This document shows positions 44,976 to 57,154 of a stretch of DNA of 64,000 nt, one piece after another. Under the pieces are notes generated by a model. That model saw only the letters and a list, made by a program, of their open reading frames with translations, had not been told where the DNA came from and ran no database searches. Position 1 is the stretch's first letter, and the number at the start of each line of letters is the position of its first letter. The DNA comes from Maylandia zebra (Eukaryota > Chordata > Actinopteri > Cichliformes > Cichlidae). The position numbers and the translations under genes are program-made. The stretch lies in contig NC_135168.1 in NCBI RefSeq assembly GCF_041146795.1, forward strand, positions 39,750,370-39,814,369. Direction: 5' to 3'.

Positions 44976-47900
44976 CGACATTAGGGATTATACATTCTTT
45001 TCTAATAGACATAAGACATTCTCTAGGATAGACTACGTTTTTGTTAGTCCTTCCTTAGTTTCAGGTGATACATCTATTTCTATTCAGCCAATCTTGATAT
45101 CGGATCATTCAGCTTTGTTATGCTCTGTCGATCTGCCCAATTTAAAGAATAGGGCCCCCAGGTGGCGCTTTAATACGTCCCTATTAACAAACTCTACCTT
45201 TCTCAGCCTGCTTAAGCTCCAGCTGAAGGATTTTTTGGATATCAACGCTAATGAGGATATCGACCCACAAGTCTTATGGGAGACTACAAAATGTTTCATT
45301 CGTGGCTTTTCCATCTCATTCTCCTCCATGTTGGCAAAAACAAAACGTGCTCAGGTGTCCAATCTAGAAAATCAGGTGGAATCTTTACAGAATCTGCAAA
45401 AACTAAGCCGGTCAGACGATCAGTCTACACTCCTAGCTTCACTAAAAGAAGAATATGATGCAATAACCTTGTCCAAAGCAGAGTTCATCTTGCATAGAAC
45501 TAGACAGAAGTACTATTTTGAATCAGAGCGTCCTAGTCATTTGTTGGCACTTATGCTTAAAGAATGTGAAACAAGGGCACATATTCCAGCTATAACAGCT
45601 GCAAACGGTAAAATTACGACAAATCCCCAGTCCATTAACACCACTTTCTCGTCATTTTTTGTAAATCTGTATAAATCAGATATCAATTTTAAGGATACTA
45701 TCTGTAATAGCTTTCTCGAGAATCTGGATCTACCTCATATTCCACAAGCAGATCAGGATGAGCTAGAGGCCCCATTAACTCTAGATGAGCTGCATAGAGC
45801 GCTGAAAGACCTTAACAAAGGTAAATCACCTGGACTGGATGGCCTTCCGCCAGAACTATTTCTAGAACTTTGGGATACAATAGGCTCGCTCATGCTCGGC
45901 TCATTTAATTTTGCAATCCGGAACGGGTCTTTCCATAGAGACCAGAAAACAGCACTTATTACCCTTCTCTTAAAAAAGGGAAAGGACCCTCTTGAGTGCT
46001 CTAGTTTCAGACCGATATCTCTGCTCACAACTGATCTTAAAGTATTTGCAAAAGCTCTCGCATTGCGCCTGGAAAGAGTTATCCATGTTTTGGTCAATGC
46101 AGACCAGACAGGATTTATCCGAGGGCGGCTTGCATCTGATAACATAAGACGGCTGTTGCACATCATAGATGCCGCTAACAGCTATCAAAATCCATGTGCA
46201 GTATTTTCACTTGATGCAGAAAAAGCCTTTGATAGGCTAGAGTGGGACTATATGTGGATGGTATTAAAACACTTTGGGTTTAAGCAGAAATTTGTTGCTA
46301 TGATTCAAACACTATATCACTCACCTCTTGCTAGTGTCTTAACAGGGGACCTGGTCTCTCCCCCTTTCACGCTGCAGCGTGGAACGAGGCAGGGTTGCCC
46401 TCTCTCTCCTCTCCTGTTCTGCCTCTCTCTAGAGCCCTTAGCACAAGCCATTAGACAGTCCACGATTTCTCCCATAAGAATTGGTGGTCATAATCATATC
46501 ATATCTCTATATGCGGATGATATTATTCTGTTTTTGGACAACTATGAGACGTCCATCCATCCATTGATTAAAAACTTTGACCATTTCAGCTCTCTATCTG
46601 GCTATAAAATAAACTGGTCGAAATCTGCTTTGATGCCTTTGAACGATAAAGCTACGAAAGTTTCCTTACCCGGTTGTGTTCAGATCAAAAGCACTTTTAC
46701 TTATCTGGGCATTTCAATTCATAATAGTATTCCAAAGATAATCAAGGAGAATTTTACTACTATGCTAAATAAGATCAAATCCGACTTTCAAAGATGGGAC
46801 AATTTAAAAACTTCGCTTCAGGGTAGGATCAACACAGTAAAGATGAACATACTGCCACGGCTTAATTTCCTTTTTTTTATGTTGCCACTCTCTCCTCCTC
46901 TAACTTATTTTAAAGACATACACTCTGCGGTGTCTAAATTTATTTGGAATGGCAAAAGGCCTAGGATACGTTTGTCAACATTGCAGCGGCCCAAATTGTT
47001 TGGTGGCCTGGCAGTACCAAACTTTGAGTTTTATTACTGGTCATTCCAAATCAGGGCGCTTAGTACGTGGGTCAACCCAGAGACTACTACTGCGTGGAAA
47101 ATGATCGAATCCGCCAAGGCAGCACCGCATAGACTACAAGATCTTCTGTTTGCTAATGTTCCCGCCAATACGCTCTACAACAACAACGAGTTTGGACCTA
47201 TTATTGCCAACTCTATACAGGTATGGAGGAAGATAGAACGGCGGCTGGGTGCTCCAGTTAAATTTTGTAAAAGCTCACCACTCTGGCATAATTTAAAATT
47301 ACTATGTGGCAGCCGACCATTTGTTCAACCCTCTTGGTTCTCACTCGGGATAAACCTTTTTGATGATCTATTCAACGCCCAAGGCCTTTGCTCATTTCAG
47401 GACTTAAGGACACGTTTTTCTCTTCCTGCATCTTCTTACTTTGTATATCTGCAGCTCAGATCAGCTTTAAAAGCATACGGTGTCCCCTGGGACTCTCCTC
47501 TTCCCTCTCATCCCATGTTGGACTGGATCCTGCCTAAATCTGGCAGACCCTCTGTTTCCAAAATCTACAACAAATTAGCTGAACATGGTATGAAGTCCCT
47601 GCCCATTGAATCTATTTGGGTCAGGGAACTGGGAGAACTACAGGTTAATATAGACTGGGATACAGTGTGGTCTAATCTGAGTTTGACTTCTAAGAACCTG
47701 GCGCATCAATTAATTCATTTCAAAACCATACACAGAACATACATTACGCCCTATAGGAGGTTCCAGATGAAACTACAGGCTACGTATTACTGTCACATCT
47801 GCAATGATTCATCACCTGGCACGTTTTTGCACATGTTTTGGGACTGTCCTGTGGTATCCGATTTTTGGGTCTTTGTGAACTCTGTGTTATCTGAGGTACT

Positions 47901-48357
47901 GGAGGTTTTTTATGTTCCCAATCCTGGTCTTTGTCTCCTTAATGATACCTCTGAAATCTCCTTAAAACAAATGCAATGCAAAATGTTGTTCGCTGGATTT
48001 ACATCCGCAAAGAAGACTATTACAAAGCAATGGTTCTGTCCTGACATTTGTATGGAATCATTCTGGAGACGATGTCTTATCCGTGTTATTGGTTTTGAAC
48101 ATACCACAGCAAAATTAAATAAAGCTCGACCCACGACTGTTGACGCTTGGAAGATCTTCTCATCCAGAGTTATCTCCTGGAAGAGACAATAATTGGTTTT
48201 AACTTTGTGTTTTTGTGTCTTTTCTTTGCTGTCCCTATGCCTTGTTTGCTAATGTTTGCTTTGCTACTGCAGTTTACAGTTGTGCTGTATATGTCTGTAC
48301 CCCCCCCCCCCCCCCCCAACCCCGTTTTAAATCAATAAAATGTTGATCACAAAAAAA
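44976..48357 (+). mobile_element. 5'-truncated L1/Tx1-type LINE (second family)
   Basis: Bounded by the 15-bp duplication AAATAGCACTTTATT. It begins inside the endonuclease (RDYTFFSNRHKTFSRIDYVF) and keeps the rest of ORF2 and a short 3' UTR with a C17 run (48300-48317), AATAAA and an A tail. The protein differs clearly from the element at 37204, so it is a different family of the same clade. Confidence 0.9.
44977..48192 (+). CDS. LINE ORF2, 5'-truncated (end of endonuclease, RT, C-terminus)
   Basis: An open frame of about 1070 codons with no internal stop, ending TAA at 48190-48192. The ATG is lost by truncation and no internal start is credible. It contains SRIDYVFVS and ISDHSALL (last endonuclease motifs), PGLDGLPPEL, FSLDAEKAFDRLEW, GTRQGCPLSP, LYADDIILFLDN (RT) and YYCHICNDSSPGTFLHMFWD near the C-terminus. 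No decay suggests a young insertion. Confidence 0.9.
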   Translation, partial: DIRDYTFFSNRHKTFSRIDYVFVSPSLVSGDTSISIQPILISDHSALLCSVDLPNLKNRAPRWRFNTSLLTNSTFLSLLKLQLKDFLDINANEDIDPQVLWETTKCFIRGFSISFSSMLAKTKRAQVSNLENQVESLQNLQKLSRSDDQSTLLASLKEEYDAITLSKAEFILHRTRQKYYFESERPSHLLALMLKECETRAHIPAITAANGKITTNPQSINTTFSSFFVNLYKSDINFKDTICNSFLENLDLPHIPQADQDELEAPLTLDELHRALKDLNKGKSPGLDGLPPELFLELWDTIGSLMLGSFNFAIRNGSFHRDQKTALITLLLKKGKDPLECSSFRPISLLTTDLKVFAKALALRLERVIHVLVNADQTGFIRGRLASDNIRRLLHIIDAANSYQNPCAVFSLDAEKAFDRLEWDYMWMVLKHFGFKQKFVAMIQTLYHSPLASVLTGDLVSPPFTLQRGTRQGCPLSPLLFCLSLEPLAQAIRQSTISPIRIGGHNHIISLYADDIILFLDNYETSIHPLIKNFDHFSSLSGYKINWSKSALMPLNDKATKVSLPGCVQIKSTFTYLGISIHNSIPKIIKENFTTMLNKIKSDFQRWDNLKTSLQGRINTVKMNILPRLNFLFFMLPLSPPLTYFKDIHSAVSKFIWNGKRPRIRLSTLQRPKLFGGLAVPNFEFYYWSFQIRALSTWVNPETTTAWKMIESAKAAPHRLQDLLFANVPANTLYNNNEFGPIIANSIQVWRKIERRLGAPVKFCKSSPLWHNLKLLCGSRPFVQPSWFSLGINLFDDLFNAQGLCSFQDLRTRFSLPASSYFVYLQLRSALKAYGVPWDSPLPSHPMLDWILPKSGRPSVSKIYNKLAEHGMKSLPIESIWVRELGELQVNIDWDTVWSNLSLTSKNLAHQLIHFKTIHRTYITPYRRFQMKLQATYYCHICNDSSPGTFLHMFWDCPVVSDFWVFVNSVLSEVLEVFYVPNPGLCLLNDTSEISLKQMQCKMLFAGFTSAKKTITKQWFCPDICMESFWRRCLIRVIGFEHTTAKLNKARPTTVDAWKIFSSRVISWKRQ

Positions 48358-48372
48358 AAATAGCACTTTATT

Positions 48373-48664
48373 TTTAAGACTGTCCAATTTTGGCAAGGAA
48401 TAATTTTTTTTGTTTCTCTGTTTTGAATTGAAATGCAGTTTAAATGTTTGTTTGTTTTTGCAGAAATTAAAAGAGCTTGAGTTTACAGTATTCATGTCCA
48501 TGTCTATTATTTGATTTTGTCGCCCACTAAAACCCTTTTAAATTAAAAAAAAAAAACATTTGTATTTTGGGGCAAATTTTCTTGTGCGATTAAATGCGAA
48601 TAATTGAGATTAATTAAAAAGCCTATTATTACTTTAATTTTTTTTTAATCGAGTCCCACTCCTA
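48373..48664. mobile_element. Right end of the hAT relic
   Basis: Ends TTAATCGAGTCCCACTCCTA, inverse of a TAGGAGTGGGACTCGATTAA-type hAT terminus. The left end was not located. Confidence 0.5.
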
Positions 48665-50206
48665 ATCTGCTGTAAAAGTACGTGATATCAACATACGTGC
48701 AGATTAGGAGGATTTTCTTAATATTTATTTTTTATTACAGATTTTTTGTTCTGTAATAGGACTAACTAATATCTTTAAATGACAAGTTATGAAAATAAAA
48801 AGTCAGACTTTCAAAGGCCATTAGAATTGGTGTGTATCTCTATAGAAAGACTTGCAGTGATGCTTGGTGTATAATTCTTTCTAATCTATTAACATGGAAA
48901 TCTTCCTAAAAATCTTGTTTACTGTTGCATCAGAAGGGGTCAAGCAGACCACTTGTTGTTGTCTACTGAATCATGAATTCTACTTTATCATTTTCTTCAA
49001 ATGTGATGCTAGCTTCCAAGCTACAACACACCTTTACATCTAGTGACGGCAGAATAGCTACTCCGTAAGATAAGAATCATAAGCCTCACAGGATCAGAGA
49101 TTAAAACATTTTCAACAAAGAGCCGAACCAGACTTTCTGTATAGGCGAACTGGGCCTGCAAATTGACAATATTGCTTTTAAAAAAAATGTGCAAAGATAT
49201 GAATTTCTCAATCCACCACATCCCAAAAATAGTGGTGGAGAAACTGAGATCTGGTGACGGCCTTAACAGTCACCAGATCTTCAGTATTTTCATGAGCCCT
49301 TCCGGTCCTTGTCTTCAGTTTCCTGTTCTTAGCTTACAGGAGGAGCATCGCAGCGACAACAGGTGTAGCAGAGTGGCTCCAGCAGAGTCCACAGGCAGGA
49401 TTTTTAGCGCATGTTCTTATGAAGCTGAATATGCAATGGATAACAGAAAAATATCTTTTACTTAATTCCACCATAAGATATATTAAAAAAAAAAAAGATT
49501 TTCTGCCAATTGTCAGTTATCAAATCTGTATCTGATCTCTTCTCACACTTTAACAAGGTTAAAGTTTTGTTGGCATCAATTTCCCAAAAATTAACTTCTA
49601 TTGTCCGACACTACACCATTTTGTGAAGCACTTTGTGATTTTTATCTGTGAAAAGTGCTAAATAAGTTAATTTTACTTAACTACCACATAGAGAAAAAGA
49701 TATTCACTTTTAACTTCAATGTTTAAGTTTAACTTTTGTTCTTTTTTTCTCTTTTCATCTAAAGCACCAAGTTCTTACTTCTGTGTTCTCCATGGTCTCT
49801 TTTCTTTGACTCTTCCTGCATAGTTACCAGAAATAAACTCTTTTATTGGCACTTTATTCACACACTGACATCACATTGTCAGCTATATGGTTGATTATTT
49901 TAAAATGCAGCAACAAACAACAAATGGTGAAAACATCTGTACACAAATGTGTCCTTCAGCACTACAGATGAAATGTAAACACAAATTAAAAACTATGAAG
50001 GACAGAGAGTTTTTCCCACTTTGATTATATTTAACAGGACCTAAATATAAAATTACAGAAAGAACCACTATTTATGGAAAATTTATACACACTTGTTATC
50101 TTGTGAAAAAAAATGTGGAATGAATGAAAAGGAAAGGATAAACTCTAATCCTTATTTCCACACCTACACGGATATGTGACAAATGTACAGCAGGTGAAAG
50201 GTGACA
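48665..50206. other. No gene seen; 3' flank of receptor 3
   Basis: AT-rich. TTTATT at about 49852 could be the minus-strand poly(A) signal of gene 3. Open frames at 49021-49465 show no recognisable domain. Confidence 0.35.
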
Positions 50207-53047
50207 CTAGGTGTTGGAGCAAGGACTCGTTTCAATCATTAAAACAGAGTTATCTGGAGATTCCACCTTTTCTGGGACAGCAGGGCCTTCCAATATTGTT
50301 TTTTTCTTCCAAGTGAACCAGATCCAAATCCCACTTAATGACAGAATTACCACAGCGGCTTTCAAACCAAATATGAACCAGGAAGTACCTGTGTTAGACA
50401 GAAAAATGTTTATGACAAGTTAGAGCTGTGAGAGAAGAGTCACAGTAGAGTTTTCACTCATGTACCATAGTTTATAGAAAGGGGAAAAAATACGTGAATG
50501 CATCCCCTTCATCAGAGTTCATTTTTATTCATTTATATACCATGTGTCATCACTGATGGCAGTTTGATTAAAGAGGCTTATTTGACATGTTAGTCTCCTT
50601 ACCCACTGCAGTTGGTGTGACTGGTGTAGGTTCAGTTGTTGGTTCAATACACAGGCTGTTACTGTCTGCATGCACCCACCCTAATATCTGTGTCCCATTG
50701 ATTGAGGTACAGTTAATGAAGCCTGTGAGCAAAAAACAGATCATTCATGAAAGACCTTCAAAAGTGAATTAGTCGTTATTATCGACTTTTATTCAAAATG
50801 TTGTCACTCACTACAGGTCTTCTGTTCTTTGGAGACACTATTGACATGATTTCTCACTGAGCAGACCAGATGTCCTGAGACTTGCTGTTTCAGAGTGATG
50901 TTGTTAGTCTCATTATTTCCAGAAAGGAGCTCAGCATCTGTCAGTGTGCGTCCATCCAGAGCCCAGCTATACTGAGGACTGTCCCCTCCTTCAGAGGAGC
51001 AGGACACCCTCATCTCTTCCTGGGACAGACACTCAGAGACCAGCAGGACAGAGGACACAGGAGCTGAGAGAAACAAATACAGATGACTTTTGGTACTATA
51101 ACAAGATGCACTTTCATGCACTGTGCTTCCTTCTGTGTAACTTGGTCATGGTCTGAAACTTGGTAGCTGATTTTCCATAGTTCCTAAAATCTACTACTTT
51201 GCAACACTATCAGTTGGTTATGGAATATCTAGGAGGGAAGAAATATCTCAAAATTATTTGCTGCAAAGGTAGCATCCTGTTACAGTAACATACAGAATTT
51301 CAGTGAGCTCTTTACAATTATTCATTAATTCACAAATGTTTGTAGAGGAAGACTGCATGGCTAGCTGCTTGGTTTTCATACATCTGTGCCAGTGGAACTA
51401 TAAACATCAGAATTCAAAGATTAAGAGATGTGGCCCAATACTTTAGTGAATGTAGTGTGCATCATGTAGATTATCATTATTTATGGTTTGCTAATTCAAA
51501 ACAGGGGATGCACAAAGTGTACTTATTTGAAATTCTGTGCTGTATGTTATAAAGATTACCAAAACAATACTGCATTTACATAAATTAAAGTCTGCATTTC
51601 CCAACATTTACCTTGAATGAACAACTGTAAAGTCCGCACGCTTGATGTTGCTCCATCTGAACCAAAGATTTTAAGGGTATATTTACCACTGTCTGTCCTG
51701 CTCAGGTTATTGATCCTAAATGTTCCATTACTGGGGAAAAAGCTAGATCTATGTGCCATGGTATTAGAATTAACCTTATTATTTAACCAATTTAGTATTC
51801 TTGATGAATTCTTGAACAGTTGGTATCTAGGTATTTCTGAGGTGCTGTCCATGAGCTGGATGTCCACAGTTCCTCCCAAAGCTCCATAACACTGAGCTCC
51901 ATCCTGTCTGCCATCACAGTGAGTTTCCACACCTGCAAATTTTGAAACATTAAAAAGAAAAGCATTTGTGATTTGTTAGTTTCTACCTAATAAATTACAA
52001 CAACAATTTGATTAACATGGTCAGCAATCTAAAATTTACTGATGCGAGGACTTTTACTTGTTAAAAAGTAGTTTTTGTATTACCATGTTTATACCTAATG
52101 CCTAATTATGTTTTGGATAACCCAGTGTTTTGATTGAATGGTATCAAAGTATTTGAAGTAGCACTACTGCCATAAATCTGTCAGCTCTTAATATCTAACT
52201 CAGAGTAGGTAGTAGTTTTGACAATTGTAGGTAATAGAGCCTCAAGAACAAACATACTGCATCCATAATCCCAAAGTTATCACACGAATCTGCCCAACAT
52301 TTACTAATATATTAATAATTAAGAAATACAGGTAGACACATTCTCCACATTTTAGCCGAGTGCAAAAACTAAAGTATTTTCATGTAACCAAAATAAAATA
52401 AATGTCAAACAGAAAACAGGAAGCAATATTTCAGAAAAAAGAATCTGCACACAAACAGGACAGAGATGTTCATTTCTGAAGGTGGCATTAAAAATGATAA
52501 AGTAATGCAACCTATACATTCTTCAGCATATCTGTAGTGACTGCATGACTTAAATAACTTAACTGGATTCCTAGTTACAGCCAACCGATAAGTTGAGACA
52601 GATTCTTCAAAATCAGGCAGTTTATCACAGTAACAAATAAGCTTGACGTCTCTGATAAGGATGGAAAGAATAAAGTCCTTTAAAAAGTCAGTTTAAAACT
52701 CACTTAAACACACTGCAACAAGGCTCCCAAGGTGCATAGTGGGCTAAGAATTTACCACTGCTACTAAAACTGGTAAAAAGACAAAAAAAGGAACTAAAGC
52801 TCTGCTCAAATGTCATGTACTGCAGATGTAGCCAATAGATTCTAACATTTAATTAAATAAAATAAATCAAAGTGCACATATTGTAACTTTGGGTAAGTAT
52901 TTGTGCAGCTTTAACATCTCTGATGACGATGTCAGATATTTTGTACAGGTTAAAAAGGTATTAAATGATAAGTGTCACATGTAAAAAGAATATCTCACCA
53001 TGAGACACTCCCAGTAGGATCACCATCAATCCCAGCACAGCTTCCAT
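50207..53047 (-). CDS. CD2/SLAM-like receptor 3, apparently intact
   Basis: Exons on the minus strand: leader 53047-52999 ([16 protein letters not shown]), D1 51932-51612, D2 51063-50812, stalk 50722-50603, membrane/tail 50388-50207 (TAG). Lengths 49+321+252+120+182 make 924, so 307 residues, all phase 1. D1 is V-like without the canonical disulfide; D2 has VSC and LVC plus the second cysteine pair (SECL, KTC). The stalk (FINCTSINGTQ) is Thr/Pro-rich. The membrane segment starts GLKAAVVIL with a lysine; the tail WKKKTILEGP onward has no tyrosine. N-glycosylation sites include NLS, NET and NIT. Likely a leukocyte surface receptor or ligand (family knowledge; function not shown). Confidence 0.85.
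50603..50722 (-). other. Receptor 3 stalk exon
   Basis: 40 codons, phase 1-1, with FINCTSINGTQ and ending TEPTPVTPTAV. It is homologous to 59039-59164 in gene 4 and to the pseudo-exon at 16797-16888. Confidence 0.75.
51933..52998 (-). other. Receptor 3 intron 1
   Basis: It gives the empty-site reference for the Tc1 insertion in cassette 1: the sequence around 52141-52165 aligns with both Tc1 flanks. Confidence 0.75.
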
Positions 53048-53211
53048 GTCTCCTCAATGTTCAGTGTGTGTTGACACAGTCGGCAGCCGTCAGAGTACTT
53101 TATTAAATAATATGCACATTTGTCCAACAGGTAACAGTCAGAAATGGCTCCTGCTACTGATCAGCCTCGTTTGAAATGCTGTTCTCATTCTGTGTGTGGA
53201 AATTTGAAAAA

Positions 53212-53217
53212 GGAAGT
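53212..53217 (+). promoter_or_regulatory. ETS-type site upstream of receptor 3
   Basis: GGAAGT within AAAAAGGAAGTAC, conserved with 18447-18452 upstream of gene 2. Confidence 0.4.
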
Positions 53218-53490
53218 ACAACTAGCATATTCATTACTTTGCAGAAATAAAAGGAACCTCACAGATCTTCCACAGACTTTGTTTAATTATTACTCACACT
53301 GTCACTGGACTATTTTTAGATCGGTAACAAACTAACCATATCCTGCCCATCACTCAGTGTCTACAACATTCATGCAGTTTAATGCAATTCAACAGCAGCC
53401 CCATTTATATTCCACCTTAAGTCCATATTTTGTTGCTGATACAAAGTACCTTGTATACACATCCATGAAGAAAAAAGAAACACTTTTAAA

Positions 53491-54760
53491 ACATTATAAA
53501 ATGTACACTCTGCCCATATGGAAAACATATATATAAATCTTATAAAGTTTGTATCTGTCTTGTGTGAAACTTGTATGAAAAGCATACAAGAGTGAAAAAA
53601 AAATAAGATCCCTAGAAAAAATATATAAATGAAACTTGTATGTTTTGGATACTTACTAAAACAATATATGAAAGTGGCCACTTTCATGAGTAAATCATAT
53701 AAGCCTTATATGATTCACTATATGAAGTAGGCCACATCTGATGCAAGTCTTTTATAAGTTTTTTCTATTTCTTTTCTATACGGGTGACTTTAGGGATTGT
53801 GGTATTTAGGCTAATTGGTGGTTTGAGTGGTTGTTTTGACCAATGCTCATTCAAACCAGTACAAGTTCTGAAAAGTGACACTATTATTCAAAAGTATGTT
53901 TTAAATACTGCATTCTCAATAATCCAGATATAAACATTTAAGAAAATTGTCTTAATCTGCACAAAGCATTTTCAGTGAGCGAAACATTTTGTTGCTCATC
54001 TAAGTGTTCATCTGAATCATAGGCCTGCTCAGATTGTCTGCCTGCGCAGGCTACTGATCTTAAATGTGAATCCCAACCTCAAAGGACAGTGTGTGAATAC
54101 TTTGACGAAAAGCATTGTTATAATCATCTTATTATTCTTTGAAATGAGTAAAATAGTGAAAAGGTGTTTCTTTCTTTTTGTGATTGGTTTCATTTTGTGT
54201 TTGTTGGCCAAAGAAGACTGTTCAGTTTCAATTTGTTTAATACTGTGAAAGTAGAGCCTCAGTGAACCAAAAACTTTTTATGGGCATGCTGTGACTGCAG
54301 CATTGTGTTAATACTTTGACGAAAGCCATTGGTATACTCATCTTATTATTCTTTGAAATTCGTAAAATAAAAGTACTCTGCATATTTGTTTCTTTCTTTT
54401 TTGCTTTGTTTCATTTTTTGTTTGATTTTTTTTATTTCTGTAACTGCAGAGCTTCAGTGAAATAACAGGGCAAATCATCACACCTATGATGTCAGACGAA
54501 GTCGTTATTAAAATTATAAAATTATTTAAATCTAAAACTCTTGGGTTTGAAAGCTAGCTCACTAAAACTAAAAACAACTAGCTGTTTCTCTTCATCATCA
54601 TTATTTTTTTCCACAAGGAGGAACCTGAATTAACATGATCAATAATTAACTATTTAAAATAGGATTACACTACTGATGATTATGAGCATGACAGTATGAC
54701 AGAGTTTTATAGGAGCTCCCGCGTTCTGGCAACCTTCAGATAAACTACTCTAGTCTAACT
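53491..54760. other. Insertion in the receptor 3 flank relative to gene 2
   Basis: About 1.3 kb absent from the gene 2 flank. It contains a 20-bp palindrome (53668-53687) and a direct imperfect repeat (about 54095-54190 with 54310-54410, CATCTTATTATTCTTTGAAA). Non-coding. Confidence 0.5.
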
Positions 54761-54885
54761 ACTGAAAGCAGCTGTCATTAGTGATCAGTTTCAGATAAGA
54801 ATGTGTGAACTCAGAAAGAACGGAAGTGTTTAGAATGGAACTCAAGAGAGAGAAAAGACAGAAGTTGTCTTTCAGTTTAGAGATA

Positions 54886-57154
54886 CTAATACTTTGAAAC
54901 CAAATGTGTAATTTTCTTGTTCAGCTAATCATGCAGTTTCACTGACATTGTAATATTTAAAATTTAAAATAAATGCAATAACTAAAAAAAATTAAAATTA
55001 AAACAAGTAAGAGGTTTATATGTATTTTCAAGCCAGTTCAACACATACATGATAAAAATTCCAATTTATGTTCAAGTTTAAATTACAGATTATTTCAAAT
55101 CTCAAAACACTTTCATAGACATCAATGATTGTTCTGTTGTTCACTGGTTTTAAAGTGTTTTCTGAAGTTATGTATGTTGAGGTTACATGTTAGTTAGTTT
55201 CACCATAGAAGATATTTTGCACAGAAGGAAGTGAAATTGACTAGACTAAACCCTAACCCTAAAATTAACTCATTCACTGCCATTGACGTCTATAGCCGTC
55301 AATTGCAAAAAGATCCTTCTTTGACAGTTGACTTGAAATTCTCCACAAATTCCTCTTCTCTGAAACTAACACTACATGTCTGCAACTTCCGCTTCAACCA
55401 CTGAAACATTTCTCTTGTGAACTCAAGACAGACAGTAAAGTGGTGCTGAGCACCCCAATACAGGAAGTAGGGATTGGCTGTCTGTTTAAAGAGTCCAAAT
55501 CTCTGATCCTATCGATCTTACCCAGCAAACAGTGCAAAGCTTTGATGAAACCGATGTGTGAGGGGACTCACCCAGCTGTAACTGCCTCAGAAACCCAAGT
55601 TGCCCTGCTGTTGCCCTGCTGTCATCTGTTCTTGTAAAGTATAACCAAACTTTTGAGCGTTTGTGCCACTTAGTCGTTATGTTTCCTGTCGGCTAAATGA
55701 CGCTATGCAACGTGGCGACGTCATTCAAAGGGACTGGAATCGATAGGGGAATCGTTTGCAAAAATGGCAAACAATTCCAATTAATTGAAACAGTGGGAAC
55801 CGGTTCTCAACAAGAACCATCCGTACCTAAGGGTCTGTTAGTTTGGCTGGAGTAACCTGTAACATGGATAACAACACTCTGCTGGGTGCTTGGAATATTG
55901 TACTCAAAGGATGAAACACTGAAGAACTAGAACATAATTACAGTAAATATATAAAACCAAAGTAAATCATGAACCCACATAACTCAAAACACTTAGTCGG
56001 CGACCCAGGAACCATGACAGTTAATTCTAAATAGTATAAATAGCTCTTACATGTTACTCCAGCCCTTTGAAACTAACAGACTGTTAGTGCTGTTTTCCAA
56101 TGCAGTGCATGGGGGTAAGTAACAGTTAACTTACCCCCATAATTATGACAAGTTGTTGTTTATGTCAAATCTTTTCACATATACCGTAGTTGTAGTTGAC
56201 ACCTAAAATAAATAATATATTCCAATAAACAGTGTTTGAATTACACTGATAGTGTCTGAAAACTGCATTTAAAATAAACTTACATTGTAGATAACTGAGT
56301 GCTTTTCCAAAATCTAAATAGATTAAATAAATACAAATGGTAAAAATGATACATCTTCCAAATAGGAATAGGTCACTCCGGATGTTGACCAATAACTATT
56401 TACAAACACTGTGTACTAAAATGATTGCTTTCATGTTTAAAAACTGAGGTTTTGTGAGAATATATACAAAAATATAATTAAAATAGTTACAGTTCATCTT
56501 TAAAATTTTAATAGTACAAATCTTGAAGACCTCTTCTTTACAATAAAGTCAGATAAGTAACTAAAAGACAGTTAAAACAGTAATAGAATACTGCATAATA
56601 GCACCATCTCGTGGGAATAAATAATAATACTGCTTCAGACTGATTTGTTGACCAGATACACCTTTTTCCCCTTTTTTGGACTATCATAAATTGTTTCAAT
56701 AGGCTTTTGTTTTATGTATATAGTTCAAAGATATGCCACCTCAAAAGATAGCATCAGGTCTCCTTTTAAAGCGTCTTATGAGTCACTACCTGAGGTACTC
56801 AGTCACCGCTGGATCATTGAGGAACTTCAGTTAGTGTAACTCCGGGTCTTGTGCTGGTTTGTTGTGCTTCTTGTCATCTTGTGAAGAAACGTACCTGTCT
56901 CCTCTTGTGCACAGAAACCAGTGGAGAGCAGCCTGTTGAAGAGAATCACTAGCATCATGGAATCTGGATCATCGAAGCTGTGTATCGAGTTTTGGGATTG
57001 TTTGTTGCACATTTTGAAGCTTCTAAATAAATTAATTGTCCATCAAGTCCATCCAAGTCCTGCTTTGCCATATAGCAAACCTCACAGTCTCTTTCAAGTG
57101 ATTCTCCAAATGGCAGCAAATACAAAGATGGTGACTCACACACCTTTCCCTTGA
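54886..57154. other. Non-coding, with small repeat fragments
   Basis: An hAT-end-like stretch (GGGAACCGGTTCTCAACAAG) lies near 55796, and a hairpin at 56109-56140. CCCTAACCCTAA at about 55251 is too short to be a telomere tract. No gene is supported. Confidence 0.35.

Noticed and set aside
45094-45096. TTG as the start of the second LINE ORF2
   Set aside because: The frame is open further upstream to the insertion boundary at 44976, so the element is truncated and this is not a start.
55251-55262. Telomere-like CCCTAACCCTAA
   Set aside because: Two units only, with no extended tract.
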